Below, in pieces: positions 24,179 through 31,689 of a stretch of 32,133 nucleotides of DNA. Origin of the DNA: Thermoanaerobaculia bacterium (lineage in GTDB: Bacteria; Acidobacteriota; Thermoanaerobaculia; Gp7-AA8); the NCBI GenBank assembly GCA_017883235.1, contig JADGNY010000077.1, forward strand, positions 1-32,133, read 5' to 3'. The notes beneath the pieces were generated by a model. The model was given only the letters and a program-made list of their open reading frames with translations, made no database searches and had not been told where the DNA came from. How positions within the stretch are numbered: position 1 is the stretch's first letter; each line of letters begins with the position of its first letter. Both the position numbers and the translations under genes were made by a program.

Positions 24179-26431
24179 ATGCCTACAGAGAGCTTCATCG
24201 TTGATGCGGCGATTCTCCAGGAGCTCGGCGAGCGACTGATCGGCCGCCCTGCGATCGCGCTTGGCGAGCTGGTGAAGAATGCCTACGATGCTGATGCAAC
24301 AGTCTGCCGCATCGAGTTTCATTCGGACAAGATCATCGTATTCGACAACGGCGACGGCATGACCGATGACGACTTCGCGAAGCATTGGATGCGAATCGCC
24401 ACGACGCACAAGGTAGATGAGCGCATATCGTCGAGCTTCAGGCGGCCCCTAACAGGCTCCAAGGGCATTGGACGCCTATCGGCTCAATTCCTCGCCAATG
24501 AGCTTGTGCTCGACAGCACCTCAAGAAAACACCGTAAGCGCGGCGTCCACGCTGCGGTGGACTGGCGGACCGCGGTGAGAGGCACCGATCTCAGCAAAGT
24601 GACCGTCAGCTGGAGTTCCGAGAGTCACGCGGAATCTTACGCGGATGACAGCGAGTTCGGTACACGGATCGAGTTGACGGGCCTGAAAACGACTTGGGAC
24701 GCCGTAGCTCTCGAAGAGCTCGGAAACGACGTCTGGATGCTGCGGTCACCCTTCAATCAGCCCTCGAGACGACCCACTGCCTCGAAGCGCGACGAGTTCA
24801 GGGTCGATATTGAAGCGCCCAACATTGCCGCTGCACGTGAAGCTTTCGACCGCACGATCAAGGCGGTCTTTTCAAATTGGAAGGCGCGCATACGAGGTAA
24901 TCTCGACAATGGTCGAGCTGGGGGAAAGGCAGTAGTGACGGTCGAGTTTAGAAAGGGTTATCCGACCGTTCATGACGCGGCGAAACAATACCAAACCACC
25001 GTTCAAATCCCTGTTCGAGCCACTCCGCAAACAGTCCATTCGTTGATCGATCGCACGGCGTTCGAGATTCTCATCTTCAAAACAGTCGGCAGGCAACCGG
25101 GTGGCGTCTCCGTAACAGATCTGCGTGAGTACCTCGGACGCTTTGGGAACGTCTCGATGTATGACGTTGGCTTTCGGCTTCCATACTACGGCTCCAAGGC
25201 CTATCGTGTCGGCGAGGATTGGCTCAACATTGCCGCGGACCAAAGCCGAAGGCTCAACCAATCCGACCTTCTGCCGGAAAACCTACAGATGCAAAACCGG
25301 TATATGTTGGATCTTCCTGCAACTGGGCGGATCTTTGGCGCTGTCGAGATCGACACCAATCACGAGAGGTGGGTCTCGCGTCGATCTTCAAAAAGCAAGG
25401 CAGTCCACCTCGGGCTTCAACCTGGCCGCGATCGATTACATGACAATGCGGCGTTCTACCAACTCCGTGATCTCGTTCGCTTTTCGATAGATTATTACGC
25501 CAACCGGTATCGCGCTCGGCACCTTGAGTCTCTTGAAAATCAACGACCGACTGAACCGTCATCCACGAGATTGGAGCGAGCGGTCGAAGTATTCGAAGAC
25601 AGCAAACGCGACATATCTCCTTCCGTCTACCGGATCGTCAAGCGCGAGTTGGATGATGCTGTCAGGGCTCGACGGACAGAGGAGGAGCTAGCAGATGAGC
25701 GGGCGGCGCTGTTGGCTCCCCTCGCTTCAGCAGGGATGACCGCACTCGCGTTGAATCACGAGATCTCGCGGGAGAGCGCGTTTCTGCGAAGAATCGGCCG
25801 TCGACTACGGGAGTTGGCCAAGAAGCACGCCCTCGTGGAGTTGGCGGATCTCGCAGAAGAGTTCGATGAAGGCAAGAATCGCCTCGATTCACTGCGCGAG
25901 CTGTTTGCTCCCCTACTTTCTGGCGAGGACAAGTTGGCGACAGACCGCCTCCGGGTGCATGCGGTCGTCAGACAGACGGTCAAGGGAATGAGCGTGCTCA
26001 TGCCGGGCGTGCGGATCAACTTGGATCAAGTACCGGTCGACCTTCGTTTTCCCGTCGGATCTCTTGCCGAGTGGTCTGCCTTGCTCCAGAACATTCTGTC
26101 AAACGCATGGAACGCCCTTTTGGACAGCACGAGGCGCGAGATACTATTCACAGGAGGGCGCGATGGACGTGGGCGCGAATGGTTCCAAATGAGCGATACA
26201 GGCCAGGGTCTCGGAGTACCGCTTTCCGAATCAGACAGACTGTTCGCGCCGTTCGAGAGGGCGTTGCGGCTGAGTCCAGACAAACGGTCTATCGCGATTG
26301 GAGGACAGGGACTCGGGCTGGCCATCGTTCGCATGCTTGCGCGCCGACGACTCGCCGACGCGCGGTTCGTCGAACCAATCGCGGGATTTTCAGCGACGTT
26401 TGAGGTCTCATGGAGAGGGGCGAAGAAATGA
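24179..26431 (+). CDS. Double-GHKL protein: MORC/HSP90-like ATPase fused to histidine-kinase-like module
   Basis: A 750-residue cytoplasmic protein. The N-terminal GHKL ATPase has the N box GELVKNAYDADA (29-40, with E30 and N34), FDNGDGM (55-61) and the lid loop TGSKGIGRLSAQ (92-103). A middle region to about 460 includes LGLQPGRDRLHDN, resembling the second (S5-like) domain of such ATPases. A helical dimerisation-type segment follows with a candidate phospho-acceptor H527 in LALNHEIS. The C-terminal histidine-kinase ATPase has an N box with N642, DTGQGLG (about 672-678) and GGQGLGLAIVRM. Known MutL/MORC-like ATPases occur in restriction-modification loci; a fused kinase module suggests nucleic-acid-triggered signalling (inference). 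Its stop overlaps the next start as ATGA. The 245-base gap upstream shows nothing firm. Confidence 0.85.
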   Translation: MPTESFIVDAAILQELGERLIGRPAIALGELVKNAYDADATVCRIEFHSDKIIVFDNGDGMTDDDFAKHWMRIATTHKVDERISSSFRRPLTGSKGIGRLSAQFLANELVLDSTSRKHRKRGVHAAVDWRTAVRGTDLSKVTVSWSSESHAESYADDSEFGTRIELTGLKTTWDAVALEELGNDVWMLRSPFNQPSRRPTASKRDEFRVDIEAPNIAAAREAFDRTIKAVFSNWKARIRGNLDNGRAGGKAVVTVEFRKGYPTVHDAAKQYQTTVQIPVRATPQTVHSLIDRTAFEILIFKTVGRQPGGVSVTDLREYLGRFGNVSMYDVGFRLPYYGSKAYRVGEDWLNIAADQSRRLNQSDLLPENLQMQNRYMLDLPATGRIFGAVEIDTNHERWVSRRSSKSKAVHLGLQPGRDRLHDNAAFYQLRDLVRFSIDYYANRYRARHLESLENQRPTEPSSTRLERAVEVFEDSKRDISPSVYRIVKRELDDAVRARRTEEELADERAALLAPLASAGMTALALNHEISRESAFLRRIGRRLRELAKKHALVELADLAEEFDEGKNRLDSLRELFAPLLSGEDKLATDRLRVHAVVRQTVKGMSVLMPGVRINLDQVPVDLRFPVGSLAEWSALLQNILSNAWNALLDSTRREILFTGGRDGRGREWFQMSDTGQGLGVPLSESDRLFAPFERALRLSPDKRSIAIGGQGLGLAIVRMLARRRLADARFVEPIAGFSATFEVSWRGAKK

Positions 26432-27705
26432 ATGTGCTCATATGTGACGACCAAGAGACTAGCCGGCAGAGTGTCGTCGATCGTCTTCATGCTGTGGGTT
26501 TAGAACCCACGACGCTGATCGGCTCGGCCCTCCTGGACGCGTTGAAAACACTCTTTGCAAGAGTCCGCGCGTGCCGAGAAAACCCCGGAAGCTACGAGCA
26601 CGCGGGAAGCGCGTTCGACAGAGCTGACATAGTCATTCTGGACAACAACCTCACTTATCTTGATATTGCGGATGCTCCACCTCTAACTGCTGAGGCCATC
26701 GCCGGTTACGTGAGAGCATTCACTCGCTGCGGCTACATCGTGTCTTTGAACATGAATCCCGATGTCGACTTCGATTTGCGGTACCTCGTTGGTGACTTCT
26801 CCACGCGTGCGGACCTCGCCATTAACGCCGATCATCTCGAGAATAAGTCGTTATGGACAGGCGACCCGAAGGATGCGCGTGACAGATTCTGCCCTTGGTA
26901 CTGGCCACGCTTAGATACGTCCGCCGCGCGCCGAAAGGCACAGGTCGAGTTCCTGAAGACACGCCTCGGCGACTCCGTATTGGACTCCTTTGGCTTTGAC
27001 GACGCCGGAGAGGATCTCCTTTCACTTCATGCGCGAGGTGCGCTGTCACCCGACGCGATTTCGGAAGAGGGCCAACCAGCTAGCCTTCGCGGTGTTACGT
27101 TTCGGCGCGTGTTCCTCACAAAGGACAGATCCTTGCCCTTCAAGGATGATCGGGAACTGCTCGACAAAGCCGCGCGCGAAGGGAACGGGAACGACGCCTT
27201 GCACGAAATGATCTGCCGCGTGGTAGCAGCCGACATCGATCTGTGGTTCCGCCGCGACGTGCTAGGACCGCAAGAACCGTTGGTGGACGTACCGCACTTA
27301 CTGACGAGATTTCCTTTCCTGCTGCTCGATCGAGCTGGCCAGATCGATGATTGGAACTCAGTCATCAACTCTGCGCCACCGTTTGGATTGGATCCTCGAC
27401 TTTATGAAAAACACTTGTCTCCCGCCAAGTTCGCACATCAGGAATGGGTCCACACGGACTCCTTTTGGTGGCCCCGCCTGAAGGCCGACGAACTACTGAA
27501 TGACTATTTTCTCAAGTCACAGGACGAGCTGTGGGCCGACGTCGTGTTTTGCGAAGATGAGTCTAGGTTTCGGTATCGGCTCGGATCTGATGGGAGTGAA
27601 TCGCCTATCGAATTCTCTGCTGAATTCGAGAGTTCTTGGAACCGGCGCTACATCTCGGACCTGAACGGCATACGCTACGCTCCTCGGACAAGGCTCGCAA
27701 GCTAG
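26428..27705 (+). CDS. Receiver-domain protein with large unassigned C-terminal region
   Basis: A 425-residue partner of the double-GHKL protein, coupled by a four-base ATGA overlap. Residues 1 to about 130 read as a receiver domain: acidic pair D7-D8 in VLICDDQETS and a phospho-acceptor candidate D72 in ADIVILDNNLTYLD. The later Thr/Lys positions are not canonical, so the domain is divergent. The remaining 290 residues show no helix-turn-helix or enzyme motif that I recognise. They include aromatic patches (FCPWYWPRLD, DSFWWPRLK) and several conserved-looking acidic segments. The start at ATG 26428 is chosen over 26410 because of the overlap. It is probably the relay or effector of the system; its output is unknown. 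Confidence 0.75.
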   Translation: MNVLICDDQETSRQSVVDRLHAVGLEPTTLIGSALLDALKTLFARVRACRENPGSYEHAGSAFDRADIVILDNNLTYLDIADAPPLTAEAIAGYVRAFTRCGYIVSLNMNPDVDFDLRYLVGDFSTRADLAINADHLENKSLWTGDPKDARDRFCPWYWPRLDTSAARRKAQVEFLKTRLGDSVLDSFGFDDAGEDLLSLHARGALSPDAISEEGQPASLRGVTFRRVFLTKDRSLPFKDDRELLDKAAREGNGNDALHEMICRVVAADIDLWFRRDVLGPQEPLVDVPHLLTRFPFLLLDRAGQIDDWNSVINSAPPFGLDPRLYEKHLSPAKFAHQEWVHTDSFWWPRLKADELLNDYFLKSQDELWADVVFCEDESRFRYRLGSDGSESPIEFSAEFESSWNRRYISDLNGIRYAPRTRLAS

Positions 27706-27719
27706 TGAACGGAAGATCC

Positions 27720-28337
27720 ATGCCGCTCGATGACATCATCGATCTGATGCAGGCGTACGCGCGCCGCGGGATCAGCGACTGGAGGTCGGCCAAGTGCACC
27801 AGTGACCAGACGAAGCAACGGGTGCGAGTGCTGCTAAAGAACCAGGTCGCTGAACGGGAAGAAGAGGCAGTGCATGCAATCGCCTCGATTACAAGCGCGA
27901 ACCCGCGCCAGTTATTCATTCCAATGCCGAAGGTTCACCATAAACACATTGAACAATGCTTGTTTCTCCCGTTCCGCGATGGCGCAAATAACGCCTCTTT
28001 CGATCTCCTGTTGCTGTGCGGCGGGAAGAACTGCCTGGGATTTCGCTTTGAGCCTCCGCAGCGTGGGACTCACAGGTATGCTCACATACAGATGAACCAG
28101 AAGATGCTTCGCGGCGATAACCTGTTGAAGATTGCCGGCCTTCCGGACTGGGTTCCGACGAGTTATCCGGCATTCCCAATGTGCACATCTGATCCCGTCG
28201 AAATGTTTCTGGCGATGACGACTTCCGTGCACGGTTATGAAGGCGGGATGACTGATATCCTCCAAGAGGCGTTGGCCAGCAAGCCCGGTCCGCTACGGCT
28301 ATATTTGGACAGGCTAGCGTCCCATCTCGACGTTTAG
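27720..28337 (+). CDS. Protein of unknown function in the methyltransferase/kinase island
   Basis: A 205-residue protein that I cannot assign. The first 70 residues are helical and charged. A central strand-rich part follows (PKVHHKHIEQCLFLPF, FDLLLLCGG, CLGFRFEPP, THRYAHIQMNQ), then LPDWVPTSYPAFPM and a helical end. Several histidines and acids in the middle could form an active site, but no nuclease signature such as PD-(D/E)XK is convincing. The ATG at 27720 has GGAAG 4 bases upstream. A GTG at 27705 that shares a base with the preceding TAG is an alternative. It is in line with the receiver gene, so it is likely co-transcribed. Its stop overlaps the end of the convergent methyltransferase gene by four bases. 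Confidence 0.65.
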   Translation: MPLDDIIDLMQAYARRGISDWRSAKCTSDQTKQRVRVLLKNQVAEREEEAVHAIASITSANPRQLFIPMPKVHHKHIEQCLFLPFRDGANNASFDLLLLCGGKNCLGFRFEPPQRGTHRYAHIQMNQKMLRGDNLLKIAGLPDWVPTSYPAFPMCTSDPVEMFLAMTTSVHGYEGGMTDILQEALASKPGPLRLYLDRLASHLDV

Positions 28338-29725
28338 AAGCGTGCCAGCATCAGAAAACGCTTGTAACAGCGGATGAAACTGCTACCGACCCGTGGCGAC
28401 AAACCCTCCAGCGCTGACGCCAGCCTGCCCCCCTTCAGCTTCGCATAAACCGCGTCGATATCATCATCAGCAGCAAAGATCGCGTAGACACCGTGAGATG
28501 GCACAGCGCCGGAACGATCAATCGCGACCCGCGGCACCCTTGCGAGCTCGGGAACCAGGAGCTTGGGACGGGACCAGTCTGACGCAAGCAGCCGGTCGAT
28601 TGGGCGATACCAAACTGCGCCATTGTTCACGATCGCTCGTTGCGTCAGTTGAATTCGGAACCGTTCTAGTCTTTTCTGAAGCCGCGGGAATTGGCAGAGA
28701 TCGAGCAGCTTGCCGCCCTGGTACATCACAATCACTCGCCGCCCAGTCCACAGGACCGTGCCCTCGCCGATCTCTGAACCGTCTATCCAGGGACGCAGCA
28801 GCTGAGATTCGACATCTTTCTCTTCGGGCCTCAGGACATATGCTGGCGTATGACCCAGCGCGGGACCTACTTTCACACTACACCCGAGCTCAGCGAGAGT
28901 CTTGCCGTGAGAGCGTGTAACGACTGCCGGCGCCGTGCCACGAATCGGCAGAATCTTGGACGCAATGAGAATGCTGGGGTACGATCCCACTGAAGCGGTA
29001 AATGCCTCCGCGGCCGGCAGCGAACGTTCGGAGCGGATCTTTAACTGCGGCAGCCACTTCGTCCGGAATCCCTCTGCGAACGCCATGTAGCGCCACCGGT
29101 CAGAGCAAATAAAACCACATCGGCCACCAGGCGCCAGCGATGCGAGCGCCCGATCGAGGAAAGGCAACATCAGGTCCCCGCCCGTCATGGTTCGCGAGAG
29201 GACGCGCTCGTAACTTTCCTTGAGCTGTATGGGAACGCGTGACCATCTTACGTACGGCGGATTTCCTACCGTGTGCGTGTAGCCGACCGCGGCTCCCTCC
29301 AAAAGCAGGAAATCGCCTTCGATCACCCACGCGGCGGCGCAAGCAAGCGCCGTTCGATGATGTACACCTAGCGTTCGCAGAGTATCAACCACGCGTTCCC
29401 GCGCTCGTCGAGCTTCGCCGGGATGCAGTTCGAAAGCGGTGATGCGCTCGCGGAGCGTGGACGCCGTCAGTTCCACACTTCTGGCAGCCAGCGCCGCGAC
29501 TAACCGCCGCGCCGCCTCGGTAACGAACGCCCCGTCACCGCAGGCGGGCTCCAGAAGACGCGCTGACGAGAGGTCTGCATCTGCTTTCCAACCCACCGCA
29601 TCGAGGATTCGGCGGACCACCGTCGCTTTCGTGTAGACTCCGCATCGTCGATGGAGCGCCTCGACCTCTGCCGACACCTCCGGCGACTTGATGAGACTAG
29701 CGGACAGCGATGGTCGAGCATCCAC
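28334..29725 (-). CDS. N6-adenine DNA methyltransferase (TaqI/Eco57I-like)
   Basis: A 463-residue class I SAM-dependent enzyme that should methylate adenine N6 in a specific DNA sequence. Motif I is LLEPACGDGAFV (57-68) for SAM, and motif IV is VGNPPYVRW (153-161). The order I then IV marks the gamma class, as in M.TaqI. Residues from about 240 onward match a TaqI-C-like target-recognition region with the WTGRRVIVMYQGG strand-turn. Start GTG 29725 has no obvious ribosome site; a GTG 16 codons later is possible. It runs opposite to its neighbours, divergent from the cytosine methyltransferase. It may protect host DNA against a nuclease in the cluster or mark sites read by the GHKL protein. Confidence 0.88.
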   Translation of the reverse strand: MDARPSLSASLIKSPEVSAEVEALHRRCGVYTKATVVRRILDAVGWKADADLSSARLLEPACGDGAFVTEAARRLVAALAARSVELTASTLRERITAFELHPGEARRARERVVDTLRTLGVHHRTALACAAAWVIEGDFLLLEGAAVGYTHTVGNPPYVRWSRVPIQLKESYERVLSRTMTGGDLMLPFLDRALASLAPGGRCGFICSDRWRYMAFAEGFRTKWLPQLKIRSERSLPAAEAFTASVGSYPSILIASKILPIRGTAPAVVTRSHGKTLAELGCSVKVGPALGHTPAYVLRPEEKDVESQLLRPWIDGSEIGEGTVLWTGRRVIVMYQGGKLLDLCQFPRLQKRLERFRIQLTQRAIVNNGAVWYRPIDRLLASDWSRPKLLVPELARVPRVAIDRSGAVPSHGVYAIFAADDDIDAVYAKLKGGRLASALEGLSPRVGSSFIRCYKRFLMLARF

Positions 29726-29808
29726 CGGTGCATATTGGTGCGATACGCTGCCCGCGTCAAGTCCCTAAACATGAGAGGTTTACGATCGATGCGCGGATTT
29801 CCCAGCTG

Positions 29809-30933
29809 ATGTCGGTGACCGGTCTGTTTTCAGGCATCGGAGGCTTCGAGCTGGCCTTCGCCGAAGCCGGTTTTGATTGCCAGTCTCTCGTCGAAATCGA
29901 TCCCGCGGCGACAGCTGTTCTGAAAACTCGCTTTCCGGACGCGGAGGTGTTCGGCGACATTCTCGACGTGAAACACCTGTCGTCGGCGACCTCACTTTTG
30001 ACGGCGGGGTTTCCGTGTCAGAACCTCAGCATGGCTGGTGACAAAACCGGCATCTCTGGAACCAAATCGGGGATCGTCGGAAAGATGTTCGAGCTCATCG
30101 AAGATTCGCTCGTGCCGACGGTCGTCATCGAAAACGTGTACTTCATGCTTCAACTCAACTCCGGTAAAGCAATGAGCTGGCTGGTCAACCGCTTTGAGCA
30201 ACTTGGATACAAGTGGGCATATCGCGTCTTGGATTCAATGGGTTTCGGCCTACCACAACGGCGACGGCGTGTCTATTTCATCGCCAGCCGGGAGATCGAC
30301 CCACGAACCGTACTGTTCGCAGATGAACAGCCGGCAGAACATGCACTACATCGCGATCTATTACTACCACTGGGCTTCTATTGGACAGAAGGACGTTCGG
30401 GTATCGGTTTGACAGTAGACGGCATACCGCCGCTAAAAGTAGGGTCGTCGCTCGGAATCGCGTCGCCGCCCGCGGTCTTGTTTCCGGATGGCGAGGTTCT
30501 GACGCCGAGTGTGGAAGCCTGCGAACGATTGCAAGGCTACGATATCGGATGGACCACGCCGGCTGACAAATCGACGGCCACTCGCAATCCACGTTGGCGG
30601 TTGGTCGGCAATGCCGTCTCCGTACCGGTGGCGAAATGGGTCGCCGAACGAATCAAGAATCCAGGTGACGTTCTGGATTTCCCTATGGTGCCAAAGGGAA
30701 CGCGCAGAGCGTGGCCAGACGCGGCCTGGAACGTCGGGGGTGGACGGGCGGATGTTGTTGCGTCTGACAAGCCGGTGGCGTTCGAACGTTCTTCGATCGT
30801 GGACTTTCGCGACTCCAGTTGGTCTCGTCTCTCGAATCGAGCCTTGAGCGGCTTCATCGATCGGCTAGTGGCCGGCGGACTCCGAACTCCCGAGGGATTC
30901 CTAGAGGCTCTTCGCGCGGCGAAGCCAAAGTAA
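29809..30933 (+). CDS. DNA (cytosine-5-)-methyltransferase
   Basis: A 374-residue C5-cytosine methyltransferase. Conserved motifs in order: I LFSGIGGFELAF (6-17), IV GFPCQNLS with the catalytic Cys70, VI VIENVYF (107-112), VIII QRRRRVYF (150-157) and X RLVGNAVSVPVA (264-275). The target-recognition region lies at about 175-255, and there is a C-terminal extension of roughly 80 residues after motif X. ATG 29809 starts right before motif I; the open frame goes further upstream but no homology is seen there. With Vsr in the same island, the pair fits the classical Dcm-Vsr logic: the methylase creates deamination hot spots and Vsr starts their repair. Confidence 0.94.
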   Translation: MSVTGLFSGIGGFELAFAEAGFDCQSLVEIDPAATAVLKTRFPDAEVFGDILDVKHLSSATSLLTAGFPCQNLSMAGDKTGISGTKSGIVGKMFELIEDSLVPTVVIENVYFMLQLNSGKAMSWLVNRFEQLGYKWAYRVLDSMGFGLPQRRRRVYFIASREIDPRTVLFADEQPAEHALHRDLLLPLGFYWTEGRSGIGLTVDGIPPLKVGSSLGIASPPAVLFPDGEVLTPSVEACERLQGYDIGWTTPADKSTATRNPRWRLVGNAVSVPVAKWVAERIKNPGDVLDFPMVPKGTRRAWPDAAWNVGGGRADVVASDKPVAFERSSIVDFRDSSWSRLSNRALSGFIDRLVAGGLRTPEGFLEALRAAKPK

Positions 30934-31111
30934 TCGGCGCGAGAACGCGTAGAGGTGATGACCGCCAGAAGCTACTGAGTTGTAGTTAGTGTGACGCGTT
31001 CACGTTGCTTCCGTTCAGTTCGGCAAGATGGGCTGACAATGCCTTGAAGCGCATACGGAATTTGAACCCCTGTTGCCGCCGGGGGAGCGGTTGGGTATCA
31101 AAATCACGAGG
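30934..31111. other. Gap at the right edge of the accessory island
   Basis: No gene is recognised. It contains the tRNA-Glu-like fragment described separately. A 7-bp inverted repeat, CAACTCC/GGAGTTG, lies just beyond at 31124-31145, without a T run. No clear terminator for the cytosine methyltransferase gene is visible. Confidence 0.35.
31057..31092 (-). pseudogene. Degenerate tRNA-Glu-like 3' fragment
   Basis: Read on the minus strand, 31080-31057 matches 21 of 24 bases of the anticodon-stem-to-T-arm part of E. coli tRNA-Glu as I remember it: GGCGG, AACAGGGGTTC, then AAT and CC. Just before it an ACCGC half-stem is kept, but the anticodon loop is altered (no TTC). The acceptor stem, D arm and CCA are missing, so this is not a functional tRNA. 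It may be a relic of a tRNA used as an integration site. The comparison sequence is from memory. Confidence 0.4.
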
Positions 31112-31360
31112 CTAACGCGGGTACAACTCCCATTCACAGGAGTTGAGAAAACGTCCGCGCCGCTTTCCGGGAACCGGCGCCACTCCGGGGCTCCCGTGGG
31201 TCAAGACCTTCCTTTTCGTTTCGAGCCAGAAGTCGCCGAATCGGATGAGCTTTGCGTCCTGAAGGTGCGACCCCATTTCTTCGTCCTCGGCCGTTGAAGT
31301 GCCCAGGTAGCGGGTGCTTTCGGATAGCCCGACTAATGAGAGAGGCGCAGCGACGGGCAT
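31112..31360 (-). CDS. Small ORF downstream of the XRE regulator, unassigned
   Basis: An 82-codon frame whose ATG starts two bases after the stop of the XRE gene on the same strand, as expected for an operon partner. The product has mixed composition with a charged middle (AEDEEMGSHLQDAKLIRFGDFW) and no recognised domain or signal. There is no strong ribosome site, so translation would depend on coupling. It may be a real small protein or chance. Confidence 0.4.
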   Translation of the reverse strand: MPVAAPLSLVGLSESTRYLGTSTAEDEEMGSHLQDAKLIRFGDFWLETKRKVLTHGSPGVAPVPGKRRGRFLNSCEWELYPR

Positions 31361-31362
31361 GC

Positions 31363-31617
31363 TTACTTGGGCAGGAGCTTGGAAAGGTCTTCCCTATCGA
31401 AGACGCTCACGAGCGCGCTGACTTTGCAGTTGAGTGCCGCCGCGAGGCGGAACAGGGTCAGGAGGTTGGGCAGCATCGCGCCGCGCTCGATCGAGCTCAT
31501 GTGACTCTGGGGGATGCCGCTCGTTTCGGCGAGCATGACCTGCGTGAGACGGCGCTTCTTTCGCATCTCACGGATGCGCGTCCCGAGCAGTTCGGCGGCG
31601 TGCGTTACTTCTGACAA
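31363..31617 (-). CDS. XRE-family helix-turn-helix regulator
   Basis: An 84-residue DNA-binding protein formed almost entirely by a Cro/C1-type helix-turn-helix: LGTRIREMRKKRRLTQVMLA (helices 1-2), ETSGIPQSHMSSIERGAMLP (recognition helix and turn), then LFRLAAALNCKVSALV. This size is typical of controllers of restriction-modification, toxin-antitoxin or phage genes. The TTG at 31617 has GGGAG about 8 bases upstream. It is divergent from the HTH/RHH-like gene at 31690, and the intervening palindromes are its likely operator. Confidence 0.88.
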   Translation of the reverse strand: MSEVTHAAELLGTRIREMRKKRRLTQVMLAETSGIPQSHMSSIERGAMLPNLLTLFRLAAALNCKVSALVSVFDREDLSKLLPK

Positions 31618-31632
31618 AGGCGCCGGCTCCCC

Positions 31633-31662
31633 TTGACATGATCGTGATCAGAATATATATTC
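31633..31662 (+). promoter_or_regulatory. Near-consensus promoter with palindromic operator
   Basis: TTGACA (31633-31638), a 17-base spacer and TATATT (31656-31661) make a near-consensus sigma70 promoter for the gene starting at 31690. The -10 lies within GAATATATATTC (31651-31662), a perfect 12-bp palindrome. The spacer contains GATC-GT-GATC (31640-31649). The symmetry suggests binding by the divergent XRE protein. Confidence 0.75.
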
Positions 31663-31689
31663 GTCTTACTATTCGCGAGGTGCCTGAAC

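Noticed and set aside
31040-31145. Possible integron attC site (GTTAGCC / GGCTAAC near 31110)
   Set aside because: The core words deviate from the attC consensus, there is no paired inner box, and no integrase or cassette array is present.
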